A stretch of DNA of 64,000 nucleotides. It comes from Bugula neritina (taxonomy: Eukaryota; Bryozoa; Gymnolaemata; Cheilostomatida; Bugulidae). The notes below the pieces were generated by a model that saw only the letters and a list, made by a program, of their open reading frames with translations, did no database searches and was not told the DNA's origin. This document shows, one piece after another, positions 24,301 through 36,300 of the stretch (position 1 is the first letter of the stretch; each line of letters opens with the position of its first letter). A program made the position numbers and the translations under genes. The stretch is from NCBI GenBank assembly GCA_964035545.1, contig OZ037769.1, positions 12,452,633 to 12,516,632 on the forward strand. Direction: 5' to 3'.

Positions 24301-27300
24301 ACAGACTATACTTACATTTGCTAGGCTATAAAGGCTCCTTCTACGTACTCTGCTATCCCCTTTGTGATTTCTAGTAGAGATCTTGCTTCTGTTGTCTCCA
24401 TCTACAGCATAGAACTATTAGTATACATCTTAACTCAACATTATACTACACTCTGCTACTACATATACTACACACTACATTACTACACACTACTACTACA
24501 TATACTAAACACTACTACTACATAATATATTACACACAAAAAGTACACACTACTATATATGTACTACACATCACCACTACTACATATATTACACGTTACT
24601 ACCACATACACTACAAACTACTACCACATGTACTACACACTACTACCACATGTACTACACACTACTACAACATGTACTACACACTACTTCAACATGTACT
24701 ACACACTACTACCACATATACTACACACTACTACCACATGTACTACACACTACTTCAACATGTACTACACACTACTACCACATATACTACACACTACTAC
24801 CACATGTACTACACACTACTGCCACATATACTACACACTACCACTAAACCAGAAGCACATACCATCCACAGACTCTACTATCAACTGAGCTGTAGATTTG
24901 GCCTCTCCTGTCCCATTCTTAGCCATCACAGTAAACTCGGCATCGTGATCAGCTGTGACATTGCATATTGTCAGCATGTAGTCACGGTTACCAAACTTTT
25001 CTATAAACATACAATAATAAAGTAATATAAGGTATTACATGCAACAGCTACTTTTAGTTATTATTTTGTAATAATGGAATGAGTTTTATAAAATGTATTG
25101 ATTTTTCAAACAAATTTTGAGCAAATGATTTCTTCCGAATGATTAAGATATATGTCTATAATGTGTGAATACACTCATGCGCACACACACACACAAACAC
25201 ACACACACATTACTCTTTTTTACCCGCACAAAATCAGGCATGGAAGAAGTGGGTAACTGATTGCTCATTATTTTCTGTTGACAGTGTAAATTGATTTTGT
25301 ATTATTATTGCAAAACATTTAAAATAATAATAATCAAAACCTAATGGTGAGACATAGATCATATTTGTATCCATAAGTTTATTGAGCTACCTATTTTGTA
25401 TGATGCTGAGGAATCGATTCTATGGCCGTCTTTGTACCACATGACTCTAGGTGGTGGAAGCGCCCTGACTTTGCAGCGAAACTTGACAGTGTCCCCTTCT
25501 GCAGCCTCTATGTCGTACAGCTCTTTGAGAAAGAGAGGTGCCTTCTGCTCCAGTTGATCCGACTCTAACAAAGCACCCACATGCAGTGTGAAATATAACA
25601 TTTGATATAAAATGAGTTCCATGTAAGAGCCTTATTATAAAACATGGAAGCAGCCTAAGCAGAAGCTGAGCCATCAATAAACATTCAGGTATGTTTAAAG
25701 CTCCTATATCTCTAAGAGAATCTGAGGTTTGAAAATCATCACGCTGGCAACTTATTATTTGAGAGATTTAGCTTGTAGCTTGAGAGCAACTATGACCAAA
25801 TGCTCTCTTTGGCATCAGCAAAGATTCTATGTTTAAAGCTGTGAGAATTTGAGGCTTATAAGTGAGCTAAAAATCACAACTTGGTTTTCTGTTTGTATCT
25901 TAAAGGCATTTACAGCCAAATGCTCTTTCTGGCATCACCAATAACGCTACCAAGATTTGAACCCGTGATGACCTAGCACTTACTAGGTCGTTGCTCTAAC
26001 CACAAGACCACAGCTGCTCACTTTGTACAACTAATGGAGAAAAGATAACTCCCACGTGAAACCTACGCACACAATTATTATGAAAATACTAAAAACTCTG
26101 GTGCAATAAAGACCCAAAAATGAGTTTAGTTGCCATGTGACCAGTGGTCCAGAAGTGTAGCTGAGACATCCCACTATATATGAGTGGTTGGTTACTGGCT
26201 CAGATTCTTCGACCTACAAGAGCCACAATGAGACAGGAAGTAAAAACTACCTTCGACTGTGAGTTCAAAGAGCCAATGGCTGCTGGACACATCGTTCTTG
26301 GCGATGCAGATATACTGGCCAGCGTCGGCAACCGATGTGAAGAATATTTCTAGAGTGTGTTTATCTTCATCTGACGTCATCTCGTATTTCTCTCCCGGTT
26401 CCAGTGAATCTGTCTCATCATCAGTGTCCTTGAACCAGAAGATGTCTGAAGAGAAAGTACAGGTTATATACTTTAGTACAGACACGTACAGCGTATACCA
26501 CAATGTGCAGTATGTATTACATGCACAGGATGCACAGTATATACTACAATATGTGGTGTGTTACATTTACAATGCATGCTGTGGTATAATAGCAACTGTT
26601 GAATATGTAATTTCAAAAAAACATACTTCACAGATGAACAGTTTGCAAATGGACAGGATTTGAAGCCTGTCTTTCCGAAATAACACTTTTGAAAGTCATC
26701 GATTAAATACTACATATATACAGTGTGTACTGCAATTATAAGGTGTAATGTAATAAACATATAAAACAAAGTGATTGTATTTATGCAAACAAGTCCATTC
26801 AAAACTGACGCTAATGTGAGGGACGTATTCGTACCGTAAGGTTGGTCACTGGAGACGGTGCAAGTAAACTTGGCTACATCACCACTGGTTACAGTAGCCG
26901 ACTTGGGTTTAGTCGTGAACCTTAAGGTGGCTCCATCTTGGCCCATCTCAGAGTAGGCTTTCTTCTGAGTTGATGAATTCAAATGATCTCTTTCTGCAAA
27001 CAAATAGAATATATAATGGTTGTTTCTGTGTGACAGGAATTGAGAGTAAAATTAGCTAATATTGTAGTAAACTGTGGGTTTTGAATGCAACTAGTGCCTA
27101 CATGCTCTAGAGAAAATAAGCCAAGTATCTGAATACGAATGAAGATAACTTTATTAGCATCAAATACAGCTTATGTGGTCCTACTACCAGTGAGCTCCAG
27201 TAGTAGTCTGAACTACACTGGAACTCGCTGGCTTTTATATACAAGCGAGACAAAGACATTCCTTTGTTGCCGAGATCGGGGTTCCGAAATGCCGAATATC

Positions 27301-30300
27301 GGCATTTCGGGACTCCGAAATGCCGAAACGTCGATTTTCGGCATATCGGCATTTCGGAAGACCGAAATGCCGATCTCAGCAACAAAGGACACACACAAAA
27401 GAAAGCAACATTAGTAAAAGAAAAGCACTATTAGTAAAAGAGATATTACATAACTTCAGAATGCGTATTTCAGTAAAATTACATTATGCTGAAAGCTTAA
27501 CAGTAATCACCATACTTAGGCATTAGCAAGCTAGCTTACTTAACTATAATTACAGCATTAAGAACGATACGCAACAGTATTTATAGTATACTGATGCACG
27601 CAGTTATTTCAGAACAATAGAGGATGAGAATCCATTACATTCTCCCCCCATCGAAAAGCATCCCCTTTTCGATAACAGAACAATGATTTCACACAAAACA
27701 AAAAAAACAAAAAAATAAAACACAAAAGTAGAAAAATATGCGATTAACAGAAAGTATTATGATTAGTCACACGTATCACAATAATATAAACAATAGTAGT
27801 ACCCGTAATATATACAGTCCGGGTGGCCAATGCTGGCGGCTCCCAATTGTCCGGTTCAGTTATTTGAGGTGGTGCACCAGGCTTTCTATCCCTTCTGTAC
27901 AACGGTCAAGGGTACCGGACCAGGCCTGGATTGCACTATCTAGGACGCACTCTCGGTAAGGAAGTGCCATACTCTGCCCGTGACGGGGCAATTGTGAGTG
28001 GGTCGGCTGGGTCTTCTCTTCTATCTGGCTGCCTGGTGCTCCAGGCTCTTTGCCCAGTCTTGCCAGCGCTACCCGTAGAGGCTGGGTGGTGGCTGCGGTA
28101 GCGCCATCTCCAATCAGCTGGGCGGGTAGTAGGGTCGTGGCCTCATCTTCTTCTTCTGGAGGGGGGTCCAAGTCAGTCATAGGTATGGGGTATCGCCACC
28201 TACCTCGGCCAACATTACCCGAAAGAGCTGGGTACCTGTTGTCCAGGTGACTGTGCTGGTCTGGGGGTAGTTGCTTTTGGAGAAGTCCGGTACTGCCAGG
28301 GCTGTTCTGCGACTGAGGCTCGGAGTTTTTACCCGTACTGGGTGTACCACTCCTCTGTGGGGACATCTCCATGTGTCCCACGTGGTAGTCCGCCAGATAT
28401 CTGGGGGGCCTTCTCGCCCTCTGACTCCTTTCCTGCTGTATAGGCGCTGCTGGTGCCAGTGGCTCCTCAGCTACCGCTGAAGGGGGGTCCCCGCCTTCAC
28501 CCGTAACACGGGTGGGGGTGTCCTCCCCCTGGAGGGGTGGTGGTCCTAGGGCTTGCTGTCGTTCTTGTTCCCGCTCCTCTCTCTGTTGTCGCTCCAGTTG
28601 CTCCAACAGGGCGGTTTGCTCCTGGTCCGCCTCTCTGGGGAACACAATTTCTACCTCTCGAGGGCGGGTGGCCTGTCCTCGACGGCTGGGCTGGCGGTGG
28701 GGCTCTAGGAGGGGTGGGGCTTGACCCACCGCGTCTGGGCTGGCCTGGTACGGCTTCAGGCGCTGCTCGCTCTGGACTGAGACCTGCCCAGAGCGCTCCA
28801 CACGGTACGTGTGGTTCGGCAGCACCTCCACCACGCAGTAGGGACCGACGAACTTGGGCTGAAGCTTAGCCGACTGTCCGCGTCGCCTACGATAGCTCAC
28901 CATCCAGACCCAGTCTCCCACCTGGTACAACGGGGGCTCTTCCGAGTCCTCTGTGCGGGTCTGCCACTGCTGGGTACGCAGTGCATCATGAGCTTTGCCC
29001 ATGATGTCTATCAGACCCTCCACATATTCGTGTACCGGTGACTCGGGGGCAGGAACATGGTATGTCAGGTGTTCCGGAACCCGCGTCTCTCGGCCTAGCA
29101 TCAGGAAGTTTGGGGTCTCCTGCGTGGCGGAGTGTGGTGTGCTGCGGTAAGCCCGCATGATTTGCGGCAGCACCACGTCCCATTCTTCTTGACCTCGACC
29201 AAGGAGCAGGCTCCTGAGGGCGTCACCCAACATCCTGTTGTTCCGCTCGACGACTCCGTTCCCTTGCGGGTGATATGGGGTGGTCCGACTCTGGTTCACC
29301 CCCCATATCCGGCAGAGGTCTCCCATGAGCTGGGACTGGAACTGGGCACCCTGGTCCGTATGTATCTGCTCGGGTAAACCGAGGTAACAGAACACATGTT
29401 GGTCCAGGGTCCGGGCCACCGTGGGGGCTGTTGCATCTGGAATAGCCAGAGCATCTGCCCACCGGGTAAAGTGGTCCGTGAGCACCAGTATCCAGGTGTT
29501 CCCTCTGGCGGATAACGGCATAGGCCCGACGAGGTCCACCGCCACTACTTGCCACGGTCGACCAGCGTATAGCCGGCGTCGACCAGTGGTTTCCGTGGGG
29601 CGGCCATGCTTGCTAGCTTGGCAGACCTCGCATTGCCGTACCCGCAGTCGTACGTCCCAAGTCATTCCGGGCCAATACCAACGCAGCCGCAGACACCTGA
29701 TGACCCGACTGACTCCAGAGTGAGCCTGCTTATGGGTGTCCCAGATCAGTTCCCGTCGGAGGGCGCGTGGACAGACGACGCGGTCCCTCTCCTGCTGACG
29801 GTTGTCTGCTGCTAACGTTATCATCAGGAGGCCATCAGGACTGACCTTGAGGGTGTCCCAGCGACGACAGAGGAGTTGGAACTCAACGTCTCCCTGCCGC
29901 TGCTGTTCCTCGCTAGGTCGTCGGCCCTCCTTCTTGGCCCGGAAGATGTCCGCTACCGCGCCGGGTAGCGTCTCCTGGAGTCGGCACAGCTCCTTGACGT
30001 TCTGGTACAGAGTGGGGTTGGCGTGAAGCGCCTGGACGTCGTCTGAGTGGGTTTCGGTTCGAAGATGGCCGTGCTCCCACCGATAGACGGCGCCCTCCCC
30101 TAACTCTGTTTCCACGTCAAGGCGAGCGGGTCCCCCGTCCCGCTGTTCAATGTGCAGGCATTGCTTACAGTCCTCTACCGGCCGGCGGCTCATGCTGTCG
30201 GCGTTCCCGTGCTTCCGGCCAGCACGGTGCTCTATCCGGTAAGAGAACTCGGCAAGAATCTTTAGCCAACGAGCCACCTGGCTCGAGGGCTCTGCACGTT

Positions 30301-33300
30301 TACACAGCCATATCAGTGATGCATGGTCTGTTCGCAAACGGAACGTTCTCCCATACAGATATGGCCGAAAGTGCTTGACCGCCTTGACTACTGCTAGGAG
30401 TTCCTTCCTAGTGGTGCAGTAGTTCTTCTCGGCGGCCGCGAGAGTCTTGCTGTAGTAAGCCACGACCACCTCACTTCCACCCTGGACTTGAGACAGGACA
30501 GCTCCCACGCTGTGGTCGCTGGCATCGGTGTCCAGGATGTACTCTTGGGCTGGATCAGGATACGCCAGAATTGGCGCCTCCATTAGCCGCTGCTTGAGGT
30601 GGTCGAATGCCTGCTGCTCCTCCTGTGTCCACTGCCACCGGACCCCCTTTGCGGTCAGCCGATTCAACGGCTGAGCCACTCCTGCGAAGCCAGGTATGTA
30701 CTGCCGGTAGTACCCTACTAGGCCCAGGAACGCGCGCAACTCAGGGAGGTCACGGGGGACAGTCCACTCCTTCACAGCCTGTACCTTCTCCGGGTCGGTA
30801 GCGACCCCATCACGGCCAACCACATGGCCCAGGTACGTGACTTCCGGCTGCAGAAGTGCACACTTGGAGGGCTTCAGCTTCAGTCCAGCTGCCCGGAGAC
30901 GGTCAAAGACCTCCCGCAGACGACTGACATGAGTCGAGAAGTCTGGGGAGATGACAATGACGTCGTCCAGATAGATGAGGAGGGTCTTCCAGTGTAACCC
31001 ACTGAGGACCTGCTCCATGAGCCGTTGGAAAGTTGCCGGAGCGGACGTTAATCCAAATGGCAGTACTTTCCACTTCCAGAGCCCGTCGCGGGTGATGAAT
31101 GCTGCTTTGTCCTGGGCATCAGGACTGAGGGGTACTTGCCAGTACCCGCTAAGCAGATCCAAAGTACTGAAGTACTTGCTACCCGCGAGAGCATCCAGAG
31201 ACTCATCTATCCGTGGGAGAGGGTAGGCGTCCTGGATGGTAACGCTGTTGAGTCTGCGGTAGTCCATGCAGAATCTCCAGCTACCATCCTTCTTCTTGAC
31301 AAGGACTACTGGAGAGCTCCACGCACCGTGGGCAGGCTCAATCAGATCCCGGTCGAGAAGATCCTGTACCTGTCGGCTCACCTCCTTCTCCTTCTCCGGG
31401 CCTAGACGCCGGGTAGGCTGCCTGATGGGAGTGGTGCCGGCTGCCAGGGGTATCTCGTGGGAGATGACCTTGGTCAGCCCCATGTCTCCATCGCCACGAC
31501 TGAAGACATCACTGTACTCCGCAAGTAGTTGAGCCAGTACTTGGCGTTCAGTACTACTTGTACAGTTTCCGCACGCTCCATCGTATAGGTCAGCCATATG
31601 CTCCGGGACTGCTCCTCGTCTGGTGTGAGGGGGGTTCCCCTGGGTGTCGGCCACTGTCTCCAGTGCCGGACCCACATCCGCTTCCTGGATGGAGTGGTAC
31701 TTCCCCACCAGCGCTCCAGCCGATAATCGGACAGGTTCCGTGAAGGGGTTGATGCACTGCACGAGGAGCTCCTGCCGACAATCTAGCCGATTCAGGCTGT
31801 TTGCTAGTCGGATCGCTCCGTGCGTTCCCTCAACCACCCCCAGGCCGGCGATCCCCTTGCAGTTGACTCTGCAGCGAAGAGTCGCCTGGGATCTCCCCGG
31901 AACCGTGCAGTCCCGCACTACCTGGACTCCGCCCACCAAGGGCCTTCCGAACTTGTCGACGCAGACAAGCTCCTTCCCAGCCATCACCACCACTGACTTC
32001 TGGAAATCCATGTGACACTGGTGTTTCTCCAGAAACGGCATTCCCAGGATGGCGTCCTCCTTCAGCTGGCTGACTATGAACGTCTCGTGAATTGCTTGAT
32101 CACGGACGCGTTCAGGTAGTGAAATGACGCCGTAGAAAGGAATGCATGATCCGTCCGCCAACGTACCATGCGCACCTTCATACGGCTCGAGGCTCGCCCG
32201 CTCTCGTGCACCAAGAGTGTCAAAGAGACGCCTACTCAGCAGGTTGGTAGTGCACCCAGTATCCAGTAGGAATGTGGCAGCTTTACCCGAAATCTTTCCG
32301 GGCAGGAAGTAGCTGCTTCCATACGGCTGGGTGCTCCTGGAGCGGTCAGTCTCTGGGGGAGACACAACTTGGGTCCGCACAGCGGGCCTCCTCTTCGTCT
32401 TAGAGACAACGGGGGTTTTCTGAGGTCGGGAGGGTAGCTTGGGGTACTCTTGCGAGTAAGCTGAATCCTCCTCCACAACCTCCTCGGGCAACCCCGCGAA
32501 CCGGTTCTGGAGTGGCCAGGCCGGAGGATCGGGTAGACCTTGCGGTCTCCGAGATCTCTGTGGCCTCTGCCACTCGGTATCGGTAGACCCTGTGGAGGTC
32601 TCTTCTTCTCCTCTCCGAGTCCTATCCCGGATGGGATTGGCGTGAGGCCCACGGTTGGCGGAAGTTACCGTGAGCCTTGGGTGTTTAAAGGCCCTTGGCC
32701 TCTAGGGCAGTGCCTCCTCATGTGCCCTTGCGCCCCGCACCCCCAACAGGTTAGCAGAGATGGGCGGACAGGGTTGTCCCGTGATCGGGGAGCCCGCCTA
32801 TCCGCCTGTTCGCTCTGCAACTTCGTCACCGTAGCCTGCAGGCCTTTCATCATGTCCATTAACATGGTGAGCTGCGTCTGCTCGGGTGATTTAGTTGCAG
32901 CTGCTGCTACCTGTGGAGTTGGAAGTGGGGTGGTCTCCTCACGCTCCTCGACCACTTGGCGGGCTGTATAGCTCGGTCGCCTAGGCTCTTCCACCTGGAA
33001 GTAAGCCTTCCCCATTTCCAGCGCCTCCTCTATACTGTTGACCTTGGCGGCCAGCCAGTATCGCTGCAGGTCCGGGTGATTCACGCTCCGGAAGAACGCG
33101 TTGTAAACGAGGCGCTTCCGGTCATTGCCAGTGGCGTGACCGAAAGCAGCCTGAGCCAGGCGCTCTACCTCGTTTGCGTGGTCTTCCAGGGGAGTCCTTC
33201 GGTCCCTCCTCATGATCTGCAAACGATCAGCTGCTTCTTCGGCTGTTAGGCCGAACCGGGCTCTGAGAGCCCGCATGATGTGCTCTTCATCAGGCCCAAG

Positions 33301-36300
33301 AGCGAAGCTCTTGGCCCGGCCTGTCAGACAGGCCCGAAGTTGGAGGATGCGCACCCGTACTGGCCATTCAGCGATGGTGGCCACATCCTGGAACTCCCTG
33401 ATGAATTGCTCTACGTCTCCTTCTCCTCCGAAATTCGGGGGCTGGAGGCGATACCTCTCACCAGGTGTTGCCTGTCCTTGCCCCCGCAATCCCTGGAGGG
33501 CTGTGACCAGCGCCTCAACAGTGAGGGCTGGTGGTGTTGCTGCCTCAGGGGCTGTGTCCCCTGGGGCCATTGCGTGCCGCTCGGCAACTAGTTATTCGAA
33601 AATCCCACCGCTGCCATCAATGTAGTAAACTGTGGGTTTTGAATGCAACTAGTGCCTACATGCTCTAGAGAAAATAAGCCAAGTATCTGAATACGAATGA
33701 AGATAACTTTATTAGCATCAAATACAGCTTATGTGGTCCTACTACCAGCGAGCTCCAGTAGTAGTCTGAACTACACTGGAACTCGCTGGCTTTTATATAC
33801 AAGCGAGACAAAGACATTCCTTTGTTGCCGAGATCGGGGTTCCGAAATGCCGAATATCGGCATTTCGGGACTCCGAAATGCCGAAACGTCGATTTTCGGC
33901 ATATCGGCATTTCGGAAGACCGAAATGCCGATCTCAGCAACAAAGGACACACACAAAAGAAAGCAACATTAGTAAAAGAAAAGCACTATTAGTAAAAGAG
34001 ATATTACATAACTTCAGAATGCGTATTTCAGTAAAATTACATTATGCTGAAAGCTTAACAGTAATCACCATACTTAGGCATTAGCAAGCTAGCTTACTTA
34101 ACTATAATTACAGCATTAAGAACGATACGCAACAGTATTTATAGTATACTGATGCACGCAGTTATTTCAGAACAATAGAGGATGAGAATCCATTACAATA
34201 TATTACTATCTCCCTAGTTAGAAACACCCTCCGATTCAATTATTTATTGTTTTATTATACTATCTTAATTGGTGCATTATTAGAGAAATGTTAACAGTTT
34301 AGGTTTTTTAGTTTTTTTTATAGATTTTAGTTTGGGGCGGAGGAGGTTGAAATTCTAGGGGAACATAATTTATTTTCAAACATCTAGATCATAGACTTTT
34401 TCCAATTTCTCAATTACTGCAACTACTTGTAGTTTGTGGAGCCAAACTGAACCAAAATATTCTCGTTAATATAAAATAAACTGTGTGTTACATCTGCTCA
34501 CTTCAACTCGAATTCAACTTTTAAATAGTTTTAATATAAATACAAAGAGAAAAGAATACTAAGTAATTATTTGTAAACACTTTGGGATTATCTTCACAGG
34601 TTTTTAAGTTATTCTACTCATTGGCTATTTAGAGAATTTATGTAAACCAAGTATTATCCAGTTGGTTATTCCTATGACTATACTGTGCAATCACTAAGCC
34701 TAGGGCCACACGGTGCGTATTTTCGCATGCGAAAATTGAAACCACAAGTAGCGAAGGCGTCCACTGTAGCGTCAGTGATGCGTGATAAATAACGCTTTCA
34801 TTTTTAAATCGCACTCGCTTTCAATAAAACGCAATTTACTGGAATTTAGCACTAAAGTAACGAAATTGGGCTCGCTTAATCACTACCAGCCAATTAGGTG
34901 ACGACGACAGAGACGATTCGCACTTGCGTTGAAAATGCAGAGCGACAAGTGCGAACGTTTTCTCAACGCGCACAGTGGACACCTTTGCTACTTGTGATTT
35001 CAATTTTCGCATGCGAAAATACGCACAGTGTGGCCCTAGGCTTACTGTAATGATGACCTGTTACATAACATTAGTTTTCAACCAAGTGTTTGTCAGTGGT
35101 CATATGCATATATTACTATCAATGGAAATATTCAACTACTAGTCATATACTTACATATACTATTATCAGTAAAAGAATATTCTCACCTGTTCTCATCATC
35201 TGCTGTTTATCTGCTCTCGGAGTTAGGCTCAGTTCGTCTTCAGAGAAATTCTCTTCACTGGTTGAAGTCAGCGTCAGCTCAGATTCATCAAAAGAGTTTT
35301 CTCTGAATGAATAGAACTCTTCTATCAGTAATATTGACAGTAGAAGCGTTAGTTTCAGTTAGTGTATCAGTATATTAGTTTCAGTATTAGTATTAGTATT
35401 ACTGTTAGTATCAGTATTAGTATCAGTATTAGTATCAGTAATACTGCTAGTATTAGTATCAGTATTAGTATTAGTAATGTCAAAAGTACTAAAATGTAAC
35501 ACATACACAGTTGTGTTTTCACACACCAATTAAATTTTTGTATTACCAACAAAGAAGTTTCTGTAAGCAATTGCCGTGACTCAGATTTTTTACCATACAA
35601 GTCCGCAGAGAATACCTCCTTAACTGACACCACAGTATACAGTAGCATGTGCTACTACTGATGGCTAGCTATTAATCTATTGTGTTTATAATTATAATGT
35701 TATAGCAGTAACCCAGTCTACCCCAAACTTTGAGAAAGTATGCATGGCTATAAGAAGACATTAGCTATGTAACACACAACATTTACAAGAATATTAACTC
35801 AAGTGTCGCTATGGCGACCTTCTAAGATGTAAAGAATTTCATCTAGAAGAAGTTATAATAGACTCAGCATATAGCCCTATATGCGCAGTTACAAACAATA
35901 TAGATTATATACATAATATAATACATAATATGATGCTTGCGTGCAAATCACATGCCCTACTTATGCAAATCTAGATTCAGAAGCTTGCGAGGTAGGTGCA
36001 GTAACGGAGAAATTGAGAAAAGCTTGTGTTCTAGATTAGAAATGTAGCAAAAGATGTTATATTCTCACAAAAGTTCAACCTGCAACCCAAACCAAAATTT
36101 GTAAAGAAAGTTAAAGAACTTAGACTATCTAAATTTCTCCACTACTGCTACCAGTTGATGTGAAGCTTGTTGCTTTGTTTTTAGCCACTATAGCTTTATT
36201 AGTCCAATAATGCTGTTTAATTTAAAAAAATATTGCAGATATTTGCATCTATTACAAGGCCTGCTCAGACGAACAAATAAACAGCAGAGTTATACCTGAT

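Larger units (their letters stand above)
27063..34197 (-). mobile_element. Full-length Ty3/gypsy LTR retrotransposon
   Basis: A 7135-bp element with 577-bp direct LTRs (27063-27639 and 33621-34197), TG...CA ends and a 4-bp target duplication ATAT (27059-27062 and 34198-34201). Minus-strand order is 5' LTR, primer site, gag, -1 frameshift, pol (PR-RT-RH-IN), polypurine tract, 3' LTR, which is the Ty3/gypsy order because integrase is last. Gag and pol frames are intact. The LTRs differ at one visible position (T27191 versus C33749), so insertion is recent. The internal region is strikingly GC-rich against an AT-rich host. It lies in intron 13 of the Rab-effector gene, in the same orientation, 69 bp upstream of the 3' splice site of exon 14. 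No env-like membrane protein was seen. Confidence 0.98.

Noticed and set aside
24559-25025. His/Thr/Tyr-rich plus-strand frames
   Set aside because: Translation of the 20-22 bp tandem repeat in an intron of a minus-strand gene.
32236-32652. A 138-codon minus-strand frame between gag and pol
   Set aside because: It starts at GTG, overlaps both gag-pol linker and protease in another frame and is explained by the frameshifted pol frame.
28050-33625. Many plus-strand and out-of-frame open frames (60-143 codons) across the GC-rich retrotransposon
   Set aside because: They are shadows of gag and pol in GC-rich sequence, with no independent start context or domain content.
27063-34197. Possible retrovirus with env gene
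   Set aside because: No frame with signal peptide, furin site or membrane span lies between integrase and the 3' LTR; the tail of pol is a soluble Pro/Gln-rich extension.
35187-35319. Acceptor at 35319 for exon 13 of the Rab-effector gene (a longer exon)
   Set aside because: It gives the wrong phase from exon 12; the acceptor before 35302 (TTCTATTCATTCAG) closes the frame and has a better pyrimidine tract.
35530-35648. A possible extra exon encoding KEVFSADLYGKKSESRQLLTE
   Set aside because: Neither of its acceptor/donor pairs fits the phases of exons 12 and 13; it may be an alternative cassette but I cannot support it.
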